Assembly: GCA_011176685.1 (NCBI GenBank)
Contig: DUED01000020.1
Coordinates: 1 to 64,000, forward strand
Length of the DNA stretch: 64,000 nt
From: Anaerolineae bacterium
GTDB lineage: Bacteria > Chloroflexota > Anaerolineae > Anaerolineales > Anaerolineaceae
Direction of reading: 5' to 3'
Of this stretch, positions 38,356 to 46,122 are shown piece after piece. How positions within the stretch are numbered: position 1 is the stretch's first letter; the number at the start of each line of letters is the position of its first letter. The notes under the pieces were generated by a model, which did no database searches, was not told the DNA's origin, and worked only from the letters and a program-made list of their open reading frames with translations. Made by a program: the position numbers and the translations under genes.

Positions 38356-38454
38356 TAAATATTGCCTAATACATAATTTAAAGGTAATAGACATTTAAAT
38401 CGCAGGAAACCAAAGATATCATTTTCCGTATACCCTAATGAAAAGGAGAGAAAT

Positions 38455-38658
38455 ATGTACCAACGCAGACCTGGTTGTCTTTCTGGATTGCTCAAACTTT
38501 TTATGCTTGACCGCCTATTTGGCTGGATGCAGCGCCGCTTTGGCTATAGAAGCGGATCCTGTATGGGCTGCGGCTGTGGTGTTATCATGCTGATTATTTT
38601 CATCATGCTGGCATCTTCAATAATTTTTGGTACAGATTGGCTACGGTTTTCTTTTTGA
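38455..38658 (+). CDS. Small single-span membrane protein, 67 aa
   Basis: The start follows AAAAGGAGAG. The sequence is MYQRRPGCLSGLLKLFM at the front, then a basic stretch (WMQRRFGYRSGS), the Cys-rich MGCGCG, and one membrane helix (residues 42-59). I know no family for it. The CMGCGCG motif might bind a metal or be lipidated. The good ribosome site and codon pattern support a real gene. Confidence 0.55.
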   Translation: MYQRRPGCLSGLLKLFMLDRLFGWMQRRFGYRSGSCMGCGCGVIMLIIFIMLASSIIFGTDWLRFSF

Positions 38659-38743
38659 AAAAAGATGGGAGTGGTGCTGATGGATAAAGGGAACCACATT
38701 ATATTTTGATTATGGGAAGAAATCAGTGTTGCCAGGTAGGGTG

Positions 38744-39239
38744 ATGAAATCAAGAGACCTGCTTATAGGAATCCTATTAACTTTAGCCGCAGTAGGCCAG
38801 ATCGTTCTTGGTTTTGTTTTTTATAACTCGCAGGGATCCGATCTCTGGCGAAATATCGGCTGGGGTATTGGATATTTGTCAGCCATCTTTGGCTGGCTAC
38901 CAATGTATGAGTTAAAAAAGAGGGGGGGGAGTGGAGAAAGGACGCAGTTATATTCAGACTTCTAAACTGGTGGATAGCGGAATATATGCAATCGTGCGCC
39001 ATCCGCAGTATCTAGCTGGAATCTTAATAAACATTGCTGTTGCTATGATTTCCCAACACTGGCTTGTCACAGTAATTGGAGCAATAGCTGCTATCATCTA
39101 TTTTAACGATACTTTCAACGAAGAGCAAAAAAATATCACCAAGTTCGGTAATGCATATAAACAATATCAGCAGAAAGTCCCGCGTGTCAATTTTTTGCTG
39201 GGGTTCATTCGTTGGATAAGCAGGAAGTTTAAGGGCTAG
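38744..39239 (+). pseudogene. ICMT-family methyltransferase, frameshifted at a G run
   Basis: A paralogue of the gene at 2267-2758. The first frame (from ATG 38744, MKSRDLLIGILLTLAA) ends soon after WLPMYELKKRGG. The second frame takes over at EKGRSYIQTSKLVDSG and continues through VRHPQYLAGILIN, FNEEQKNITKFG and YQQKVPRVNF to 39239. The switch lies at a run of seven or eight G near 38924-38931, a typical place for slippage or a count error. One base removed or added would give a full protein of about 164 residues. Confidence 0.75.
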
Positions 39240-39276
39240 GAGAAAGTTTATTCAGGATAGGCCAGAAGGTTAAAAC

Positions 39277-39300
39277 AAAAAGCGCCAAGAAGCGCTTTTT
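39277..39300. terminator. Bidirectional terminator
   Basis: AAAAAGCGC and its complement GCGCTTTTT form a 9-bp stem with a 6-base loop. It separates the frameshifted methyltransferase gene from the convergent DegV gene and can serve both. Confidence 0.85.
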
Positions 39301-39321
39301 GTTATTAGAATATTATGATTT

Positions 39322-40173
39322 TCATTCTTGAATTGGATAAGCTATCAAACCAATCGTGCCAGGTCCAAAATGCGCTGCCAGTGAAATAGTCAATTCTGTG
39401 ATAGTCGCTTCAGCACAGTTAAAGCGCTTCTTAACTTCTTCAAGTACTTTTTCTCCAGTCTTAAGATCGCGCGCGTGAACTATGGCAATATTAACCAGTT
39501 GATTGCCAACCTTTTTCTTCATTTTTTCTAGCAATAATTCAAGCGACTTAGAGCGCGAGCGTACTTTTTCTCCCATTTCCAGGATACCATTTTTTAATTC
39601 AACAATAGGTTTGAGATTAAGCAGCGAAGCCAATGCTGCCTGCAAGTACTTAATGCGCCCACTCATTTGAGCGTATTTAAGCGTATCCACTGTGAAGACC
39701 AGCTCCATTTTCTGGCGAATATACTCTATCCTTTTCAAGATTTCCTGGATGGTAGCACCTTTGCGCTCCATTTTGCGCGCTTCCTTACACATCATACCCA
39801 TGCTAGCCGAACCCGAAGCGGAATCGAAGGGAATGATCTTATATTCATCCTTCAGCTCCTCAGCGGCTTGATAGGCAGAAGCCATCGTGCCGGAGAGCTT
39901 TTCAGTCACATGAATGGAAAGTATTGTGTCGCCAGGTTTGGCGATCTGGCAGTAAAATTCAATAAATTGTTGTGGTGAGGGCTGGGATGTAGATGGGATA
40001 GCATGATCCTGCTCCACTAGCTTGTAGAAATCTTCATAGTTCAAATCTATACCCTGGAGATAGGATTTGCCCTCATGGATAATATTGATAGGGATTAAAT
40101 CTATGTTGTACTTCTCGACCCAACCAGTTGGCAGGTCGCCGGCGGTATCCATTACAATATGCATCATGGTCAT
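39322..40173 (-). CDS. DegV-family fatty-acid-binding protein (FakB-like)
   Basis: A 283-residue soluble protein of the DegV fold. It opens MHIVMDTAGDLP, followed by LIPINIIHEGKSYLQGIDL, PSTSQPSPQQF, the lipid-binding SIHVTEKLSGTMASAYQAA and the C-terminal AHFGPGTIGLIAYP. Family members bind a fatty acid; in Firmicutes (FakB) they present it to the kinase FakA for phosphorylation. No FakA is in the window. The first codons hold two ATGs, and the second, directly before MHIV, also fits. A paralogue lies at 47529. Confidence 0.87.
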   Translation of the reverse strand: MTMMHIVMDTAGDLPTGWVEKYNIDLIPINIIHEGKSYLQGIDLNYEDFYKLVEQDHAIPSTSQPSPQQFIEFYCQIAKPGDTILSIHVTEKLSGTMASAYQAAEELKDEYKIIPFDSASGSASMGMMCKEARKMERKGATIQEILKRIEYIRQKMELVFTVDTLKYAQMSGRIKYLQAALASLLNLKPIVELKNGILEMGEKVRSRSKSLELLLEKMKKKVGNQLVNIAIVHARDLKTGEKVLEEVKKRFNCAEATITELTISLAAHFGPGTIGLIAYPIQE

Positions 40174-40256
40174 TTACTCCTAGTTTTTAACAAAACCTTG
40201 GTACTTCGCATTACAAGGTTATTAACCCCTCTGGTTGGACTGAGTTACTCCTGAAA

Positions 40257-40985
40257 TCAGGATTCTAATTCCACATAAATGCGCTTATTTATTTTGCCCT
40301 TGCTCTTGTAATCAACGACTTTTATTTTTCCCACCTCGCGGGTATTATGCACATGTGTGCCACCATCTGCTTGCAAGTCCAATCCCACAATTTCCACTGT
40401 GCGTACTTGCTGAATGTGCTCCGGCAGTAGGTTGATCTTGGTGCGGATCAGATCCGGGATCTTAAAAGCTTCTTCGCGCGGTAGGTTCGCAACCCACACC
40501 TCATGGGCTGCTTGTACTTCTTTATTGATCGCTTCCTCAATAACCTGCACCAACTCCTTACTCATGGACTCAAACTCGAAGTCCATGCGTGCCTTTAGGA
40601 TATCCATATTGCCACCTGTCACCAGCGCGCCGTAATCGCGGAAGATGACCCCGCACAGGATATGCATGGCAGTATGGGTACGCATTATCTTATAGCGCCG
40701 CTCCCAGTCAATCTCGCCCTGTACTTCCTCGCCCACTCCGGGTAGAACTGCTTCTTCTTTCAGGAAATGCCAGTGTTCGCCCTTGATCATGCGGGCACGC
40801 TTGAGGGAAAGGACCTCTTCATTCACATACAGGATACCAGCATCGGGAAGCTGCCCTCCCCCGCCGGGGTAAAAGGCGGTCTGGTCAAGCTGTAGGGCAT
40901 GATTTTCCGTGTCCACAGCCGTGACCTGGGCAGTGAAGGATTTTATGTAACTGTCGTTTTGATAAATATATTTTGTCATTGTCAC
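40257..40985 (-). CDS. Alanyl-tRNA editing protein, AlaX type
   Basis: A 242-residue stand-alone editing protein that removes mischarged Ser or Gly from tRNA-Ala. Motifs: TAFYPGGGGQLPD, the zinc motif HTAMHIL near residue 105 and DGGTHVHNTREVG near 205. In the last motif Asp stands where AlaRS has Cys (CGGTHV), so one zinc ligand differs; this is seen in part of the AlaX family. The N-terminal glycine-rich part makes it the medium-length class. It is 83 bases upstream of, and on the same strand as, the DegV gene. Confidence 0.88.
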   Translation of the reverse strand: MTMTKYIYQNDSYIKSFTAQVTAVDTENHALQLDQTAFYPGGGGQLPDAGILYVNEEVLSLKRARMIKGEHWHFLKEEAVLPGVGEEVQGEIDWERRYKIMRTHTAMHILCGVIFRDYGALVTGGNMDILKARMDFEFESMSKELVQVIEEAINKEVQAAHEVWVANLPREEAFKIPDLIRTKINLLPEHIQQVRTVEIVGLDLQADGGTHVHNTREVGKIKVVDYKSKGKINKRIYVELES

Positions 40986-40999
40986 TCCGATTTTTAGAA

Positions 41000-42247
41000 T
41001 TAATCATTTTCATCTTGCTGTAAGAATCTAACTTTTGGAGACTTATTAAGTTCTCTTTTTTCGGTGTCAGGCAATAGAAACACAAAAGGAATTCCAGCGA
41101 CACCAACAATTGCGCTCCACAGGAATGCCTGATAACCGCCGAACTGATCGTAAAGGTAGCCAATTACAATGCCAGCTACAGCATTAATGGAAAACAGCAA
41201 GGCCAGGTACAGCCCATTAGCAAGAGAGCGGCTCTCAGGGGAATACTCCTGCACCATTGCCATGTTAACCGGCTGCACCATTATTGAGAACAATCCCATA
41301 AATAATAGGGTAATAATCTGATAAACACCCTGTGTATGCAGGAATAAGACCATAAACAATATCGATCCCAAAATAGAAATAAGGATGATTGTCTTGCTCT
41401 CAATCCTGTCCCTTATACTGCCGCCTATTAAAGTACCAATAACCCCCGCGCCGAGCTGTATCGATTGTGATGTGCCTGCTAGCCATAAGCCGGCACCTTG
41501 TTCTGTCAAATAAACAGGTAGAAAGCTGTGTGAAGCCCCTCTCATCAATGAGCGCGCGGTGATCATGCCAACCATAGGGAGCATCATAGGCATTATTGCT
41601 TTTAAAGAAGAATTCAGGGATATGCCACTATTCAAAGGCGGCGTGCGCGCATGGATGTCCTTAAAAAGAAAGAACAGGACACAGGATGCCGCTATTCCAC
41701 CTATCATCAGCCACGGGGTTGCTTGAACGGAGAATAACGTTACAACTGAAATAATCACAATAGGACCGATCATCCATCCCAGTTCACCTCCTACCATCCA
41801 AAAACTCATGCCTTTTCCGATCTTATTACCAGAGATCCTGCCCGCCATGGCTGGCGCGATGGCATGAAATCCAGCCGAGCTGATCCCTGCGATCAGTAGC
41901 ATAATTGCCAGCATGGTGAAATTCCGAGACACACCTAATAAGCTCATGAAAATCGCTGTGATAGCAGGGGCAAGAAAGACATATTTCTTTAAATCACTGC
42001 GGTCTGCGATCCTGCCAAAAACCGGCTGCAATACTGAGGGCCACAATAAAAATGCGCTCAGCAATCCACCCTGTACTTTGAGCAGTGAAAGGTCATCAAT
42101 CAAAATGGGAAGCAGCGGTGCTAAGAAACCAGTATAAATATCATGAGCTGCGTGTGCAGCCGCCATGGTTATAACTTGAGTGAGATGAAAGGAATTCTCC
42201 TGGGGGCTTTGTTCCTTGTTTGCTGTTTTGGATAAAGTGGGTTTCAA
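41000..42247 (-). CDS. MFS transporter (Fsr-like)
   Basis: A 415-residue protein with twelve predicted helices. MFS signatures: GRIADRSDLKKYVF after helix 2 and GSIRDRIESKTIIL after helix 8. VITMAAAHAAHDIYTGFLAP in helix 1 is typical of fosmidomycin-resistance-like transporters (the AHxxxD pattern). The substrate is unknown. The C-terminus is cytosolic and polar. AlaX follows after 14 bases, so the two are probably cotranscribed. Confidence 0.85.
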   Translation of the reverse strand: MKPTLSKTANKEQSPQENSFHLTQVITMAAAHAAHDIYTGFLAPLLPILIDDLSLLKVQGGLLSAFLLWPSVLQPVFGRIADRSDLKKYVFLAPAITAIFMSLLGVSRNFTMLAIMLLIAGISSAGFHAIAPAMAGRISGNKIGKGMSFWMVGGELGWMIGPIVIISVVTLFSVQATPWLMIGGIAASCVLFFLFKDIHARTPPLNSGISLNSSLKAIMPMMLPMVGMITARSLMRGASHSFLPVYLTEQGAGLWLAGTSQSIQLGAGVIGTLIGGSIRDRIESKTIILISILGSILFMVLFLHTQGVYQIITLLFMGLFSIMVQPVNMAMVQEYSPESRSLANGLYLALLFSINAVAGIVIGYLYDQFGGYQAFLWSAIVGVAGIPFVFLLPDTEKRELNKSPKVRFLQQDEND

Positions 42248-42364
42248 AGTGTGCTCTCTCTTTTCTTTTTGATATATACGAAGCTCTAATTATAAGGATG
42301 ATTATAAGAAACGACAATATAATCACTTATTCAGGAATCCTAATTCGTCACGATAGGGTCTTGC

Positions 42365-42503
42365 TGAATAAGTTCAGATACATATGAGACAGTAAGCCTG
42401 GACAAAAAAGGGCATCGGTGACATCCTTATAGGTAGGAAAAACGAACAAAGGAGCAAACCCCGATGCGCATGATAGGTAATCTATACTCATTATACCGTT
42501 TAG
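42365..42503 (+). repeat. IS-end repeat, copy 1 (inverse of 55137-55274)
   Basis: A 139-bp stretch nearly identical to the reverse complement of 55137-55274. It starts TGAATAAGTTCAGATACA, carries the ribosome site AAAGGAGC and then an ATG (42464) for MRMIGNLYSLYRLA, the N-terminus of the same transposase as in copy 2. The reading frame soon enters the MFS remnant out of frame, so an insertion was followed by deletion. Confidence 0.78.
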
Positions 42504-42906
42504 CCAATAATCCTCCTGTTGTGGCTTCTCAATGTATGGCTATATCAGCACCTATCTACTGTTCCTGCTTGCCATGGTTATCATCACCATCGGTGAGATG
42601 ATCATTGCGCCGATAGCTCAAGCGCTGGTGGCAAGCTTTGCCCCGGAGCACATGCGCGGGCGCTATATGGCAATCCACAGCTTTGCCTGGATCATTCCTA
42701 TTGCCATCGGTCCACTGGGAACCGGATTTATCATGGATCACTACGATCCGCGGCTGGTCTGGTTCATAGCGGGAGGAATTGGCGTGCTGGATGTGCTGGC
42801 CTTCCTGGTGCTACACATTAAAGCCGGCAAAAAGTTTGAATTTAAGCAAAACAGGCACAAGAAACTGGAGAAACAATCAGTTAAAGCTGAACTGTCTTTA
42901 GAATAA
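42504..42906 (+). pseudogene. C-terminal fragment of an MFS transporter
   Basis: About 125 residues remain: YGYISTYLLFLLAMVIITIG, then SFAPEHMRGRYMAI, GTGFIMDHYDPRLVWFI and a polar tail. These correspond to the last four or five helices of a 12-helix transporter. The rest was lost when the IS end at 42365-42503 was inserted and the region deleted. The joint lies just before 42530. The sequence resembles the C-terminal half of the MFS pseudogene at 32259. Confidence 0.8.
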
Positions 42907-42946
42907 AGACCTAAAAATACTTCATAGGGTGAATATATATAAAAAT

Positions 42947-42972
42947 AAGAGCTGTCTGAAGAGGCAGCTCTT
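42947..42972. terminator. Hairpin, possible terminator before the MttB-like gene
   Basis: AAGAGCTG pairs with CAGCTCTT around a 10-base loop, with an A-rich stretch before and TGTTAATTCTTTT after. The T run is weak. It may end transcription from the remnant region. Confidence 0.5.
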
Positions 42973-43065
42973 GTTAATTCTTTTATTAATCTTCTAATAA
43001 AGAGAAGATATAATTATGTTTATAATCACTTAAAAGCTATAATATCCGTTTTTTGGAGTTTAATA

Positions 43066-44409
43066 TTGCGACCTATATTTAAAGTACTCGATCAAGATTT
43101 ATTGGATCAAATTATTAAAGAGGGTTTTCAGATCTTGATGGATCCCGGTGTACGTATCCACAATAAAGAAGCACTTGAACTATTGGCAAATGCCGGTGCA
43201 GAAGTTGATCTTAAAAAGCAAATTGCTTATATATCCGAGGATCTGGCTCGCCAAGAGTTGGCAACCTGCCCTAATGAATTCAATCTTTATAGCTTAAAGG
43301 GTAAACCAGTAGTGCATTACGGCGGCGATAAAGTGCATTTTGATCCCGGCTCAGCCGCCATAAATATCCTAGACAGTGAAACCCAGCGCCAACGTAAGCC
43401 ACTGACAGCTGATTTCATCAAATTTGTAAAGCTGGTGGAAACTTTACCGCAGCTAGATGCACAAAGTACTGCTTTCATCTGTATGGATGTTCCTGAAGAA
43501 ATCGGCGACCTTTACCGCCTTTACTTGGCTTTAAATTATATGCATAAGCCCATCGTTACTGGTGCCTTTCGCAAGGACACCTGGTGGGTAATGAAGGAAT
43601 TGCTGGTAACAGTGGCTGGAAGCGAGCAGGAGTTGGCGGAAAAGCCCATTGCAGTTTTTGACGTCTGCCCCTCACCACCGCTTCTGTGGAGTGACCTGAC
43701 CTGTCAGAACCTAATTGATTGCGCACGACACAAGATCCCAGCTGAGCTGGTCTCTATGCCATTAGCTGGTGCTACTGCGCCTGTTAAGCTGGCAGGAGCG
43801 GTTGTGCAGCGTACAGCAGAATGTCTGAGCGGTGTGACCATTCATCAGCTTGCCAACCCAGGCGCACCCATCGTGTGGGGTGGCTCACCAGCAACTTTTG
43901 ATATGCGAGAAGGTACTACACCCATGGGCGCCGTTGGCACCTGGCTGATTGATTGTGCCTATGTGCAGATTGGTAAAGCGCTAGGTTTACCTACACATGC
44001 CTATCTTGGTATGAGCGATGCCAAGATCGTGGACGCGCAATGTGGTTTGGAATCTGCGGGAGGAGCACTGCTGGCAGCTCTGGCGGGCGTAAACATGGTT
44101 TCCGGTGCCGGTATGTTGGACTTCGAAAGCTGCCAAAGCTATGAGAAACTGGTCATGGATGCTGAGATTATCGGGATGGCTAAACGCCTGATCGCAGGTA
44201 TTGAAGGTCGGGAAGAACCCATTGCATTGGATCTGATACGCCAGATGGGGCATCGCGCTGAATACCTGGCAAGCCCGCACAAACTTAAATGGTTCCAGCA
44301 GGATTTGCATATTCCCTCTAAACTAATTGATCGCTCTTCCTATGATGGCTGGTTAGCCAAAGGTGCTAAAAGCGCGTGGGAGCGCGCCGGTAAGCCAACA
44401 CTGGGCTGA
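43066..44409 (+). CDS. MttB-family corrinoid methyltransferase (non-pyrrolysine)
   Basis: A 447-residue protein of the trimethylamine/glycine-betaine methyltransferase superfamily. It starts at TTG (43066) with GGAG 7 bases upstream. Family segments: ILMDPGVRIHNKEALELL, YHFDPGSAAINI-like segment VHFDPGSAAINILD, GAFRKDTWWVMKELL, PAELVSMPLAGATAPV, VWGGSPATFDMREGT, HAYLGMSDAKIVDAQCG and GGALLAALAGVNMVSGAG. No internal TAG is present, so it is not the pyrrolysine form; relatives such as MtgB demethylate glycine betaine or other quaternary amines onto a corrinoid protein. The C-terminus looks some 20 residues short and the usual partner gene downstream is deleted. Confidence 0.85.
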   Translation: MRPIFKVLDQDLLDQIIKEGFQILMDPGVRIHNKEALELLANAGAEVDLKKQIAYISEDLARQELATCPNEFNLYSLKGKPVVHYGGDKVHFDPGSAAINILDSETQRQRKPLTADFIKFVKLVETLPQLDAQSTAFICMDVPEEIGDLYRLYLALNYMHKPIVTGAFRKDTWWVMKELLVTVAGSEQELAEKPIAVFDVCPSPPLLWSDLTCQNLIDCARHKIPAELVSMPLAGATAPVKLAGAVVQRTAECLSGVTIHQLANPGAPIVWGGSPATFDMREGTTPMGAVGTWLIDCAYVQIGKALGLPTHAYLGMSDAKIVDAQCGLESAGGALLAALAGVNMVSGAGMLDFESCQSYEKLVMDAEIIGMAKRLIAGIEGREEPIALDLIRQMGHRAEYLASPHKLKWFQQDLHIPSKLIDRSSYDGWLAKGAKSAWERAGKPTLG

Positions 44410-44491
44410 TTCCATCGGCGCTGACGGATATGCACAGGATGCACTTAATGCAGTACGGTTAGCAAAACAATTAATCATTGATAAGGAATGA
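44405..44491 (+). pseudogene. C-terminal remnant of a corrinoid protein gene
   Basis: In the +1 frame across the end of the MttB-like gene, 28 codons read ADSIGADGYAQDALNAVRLA and continue to KQLIIDKE before TGA (44489-44491). This is the typical tail of MttC/MtbC-type corrinoid proteins. About 180 residues that should come before it, with the cobalamin-binding DxHxxG motif, are absent. A single deletion removed the end of the methyltransferase gene and most of its partner. Confidence 0.7.
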
Positions 44492-44506
44492 AAGGAAGGA
44501 ATAAGA

Positions 44507-45412
44507 ATGGAATATCGGGAATTTGGCAAAACGGGTCTGAAAGTAAGCCGTTTGGGCATGGGGCTTTCTGAGCTGGGTTATGAACTTACTACCTCAGATA
44601 TTAAGAAAGCGGAGCGATTGCTGAATATTGCCCTAGATGGAGGCATAAATTTTTTAGATACAGCTGGTTGTTATTTGATCAGCGAGGAATTAATTGGCCG
44701 TACAATCGCGCACAGAAGGAAAGAGTATATCCTCGTCACTAAAGCCGGGCATGTAGCAGGTGGATATGATGGAGTGGATTGGTCTTATGCTACGGTCAAA
44801 CACAGCATCGAACGCAGTCTAGTACGAATGAAAACGGATTACATCGATCTGGTGCAACTGCATTCCTGCCATATTAATATCTTACGGAAAGGGGATGTAA
44901 TCCGCGCTCTTCAAGATGCCCAGCAGGAAGGCAAGACGCGGCATATTGGTTACAGCGGAGATAATGAACATGCACTCTGGGCCATTAAAAGCGACGCCTT
45001 TGCCACTTTACAGACCACCTTTAATTTAGTTGACCAAAAAGCAATTGAGAACTTGTTCCCTCTTGCTAAGAAAAAAAGGATGGGTATTATCGCAAAAAGG
45101 CCAATAGCTAATGGCGTTTGGGGTAAGCAAAGCAACACCAACGGTTACACTGCAGATTATTTAGGCAGAGCTATTACGATGAAAGCAATGGGACCAATTC
45201 CCCAAGAACCGAAGAATCCAATTCTGACATCCATCGGCTTTGTGCTTGCCCATCCAGAGGTGGACACTATCATTATTGGGACAATCAACGAAGATCACCT
45301 GCGGGAAAATATCCGCCTCATTAACAATGATCTGCCGATATCCTCTAAGACTGTTGAAGAGCTCCATCACCGCTTTAACGAACTCGGTGCACAATGGCTG
45401 CAGCTGATTTAA
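44507..45412 (+). CDS. Aldo/keto reductase
   Basis: A 301-residue TIM-barrel oxidoreductase. It starts MEYREFGKTGLKVSRLGMG after AAGGAAGGAA. Catalytic residues: Asp in NFLDTAGCY with Tyr in the same motif, Lys in ILVTKAGH and His in LVQLHSCH. NADPH-site segments lie at GFVLAHPEVDTIIIGT. It reduces carbonyl compounds with NADPH; the substrate is unknown. It begins 15 bases after the corrinoid remnant and may once have been in the methylamine operon. Confidence 0.87.
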   Translation: MEYREFGKTGLKVSRLGMGLSELGYELTTSDIKKAERLLNIALDGGINFLDTAGCYLISEELIGRTIAHRRKEYILVTKAGHVAGGYDGVDWSYATVKHSIERSLVRMKTDYIDLVQLHSCHINILRKGDVIRALQDAQQEGKTRHIGYSGDNEHALWAIKSDAFATLQTTFNLVDQKAIENLFPLAKKKRMGIIAKRPIANGVWGKQSNTNGYTADYLGRAITMKAMGPIPQEPKNPILTSIGFVLAHPEVDTIIIGTINEDHLRENIRLINNDLPISSKTVEELHHRFNELGAQWLQLI

Positions 45413-45510
45413 TATTATGAAAAGTAGAATACGCTGGGCATAGTTTAATTTGTGAAGAAATTGTATTTGAGTTTTCAACAATATGGGTTTTTATATCAAA
45501 ACTGAATATT

Positions 45511-45537
45511 TGTAACGTTTTAGTTATCCTTTCGTTT
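45511..45537 (+). promoter_or_regulatory. Possible ECF-type promoter of the sigma factor gene
   Basis: TGTAAC (45511-45516) and CGTTT (45533-45537) are 16 bases apart, the layout of ECF promoters (AAC at -35, CGT at -10). It lies directly before the sigma gene, so autoregulation is likely. The start codon would be at or near +1. Confidence 0.45.
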
Positions 45538-45543
45538 CATTAG

Positions 45544-46122
45544 ATGAAGACTCTTATGTCATCCAGCACTGGTAATATCTCTGAAGCTGAATTAATTGAC
45601 AGCTCAATATCCGGTGATAAGCACGCTTTTGGAAAGCTGTATGACTTTTATTACAAGCAGATTTATCGCTACGCTTTTTATCGCCTGTCCAACCGGGAGG
45701 AAGCAGCTGATATGGCAGCTAATATATTTTTACGAGCATGGGGGCATTTACCCGAGTTCGGTAAGGGAAATCAGCGCAATTTCAGGGCTTGGTTATACCG
45801 GATTGCGCATAATATGATCATAGATCACTATCGCAAACAAAGAATATCGAGTCCCTTACAGGAAGCTGTTAATGTTCCGCAGAGGAAACCAGGCCCAGAA
45901 GAATCCTTTCAAAAAAGAGAACGTTCAAAGGCGTTAGCTAATGCGATTAATAAATTAAACCCAATAGCACAGCAAATTATTGCCTGCCGTTTTATTGCCT
46001 GCATGAGTCATAAGGAAACTGCGGAAATTGCAGGGCTTTCAGAGGGCAATGTACGGATTATTCAATATAGGGCTTTGCAACAATTACAAATAATGTTTAC
46101 AAAGGAAAGAGATGAAGGATAA
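45544..46122 (+). CDS. RNA polymerase ECF sigma factor
   Basis: A 192-residue sigma factor. Region 2: AFGKLYDFYYKQIYRYAFYR, EEAADMAANIFLRAW and RAWLYRIAHNMIIDHYRKQR. Region 4: ALANAINKLNPIAQQIIACRF and HKETAEIAGLSEGNVRIIQYRAL, a helix-turn-helix reading the -35 box. Region 3 is absent, as expected of ECF factors. An ATG at 45556 is an alternative start. The following DUF5667-type gene overlaps it by 11 bases and probably encodes its regulator. Confidence 0.92.
   Translation: MKTLMSSSTGNISEAELIDSSISGDKHAFGKLYDFYYKQIYRYAFYRLSNREEAADMAANIFLRAWGHLPEFGKGNQRNFRAWLYRIAHNMIIDHYRKQRISSPLQEAVNVPQRKPGPEESFQKRERSKALANAINKLNPIAQQIIACRFIACMSHKETAEIAGLSEGNVRIIQYRALQQLQIMFTKERDEG

Noticed and set aside
44407-44409. 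TGA at the end of the MttB-like gene read as selenocysteine, since selA is present
   Set aside because: The frame after it gives no MttB-like sequence; the corrinoid tail is in another frame, so deletion explains it better.
43066-44409. Pyrrolysine-type MttB
   Set aside because: There is no in-frame TAG in the gene.
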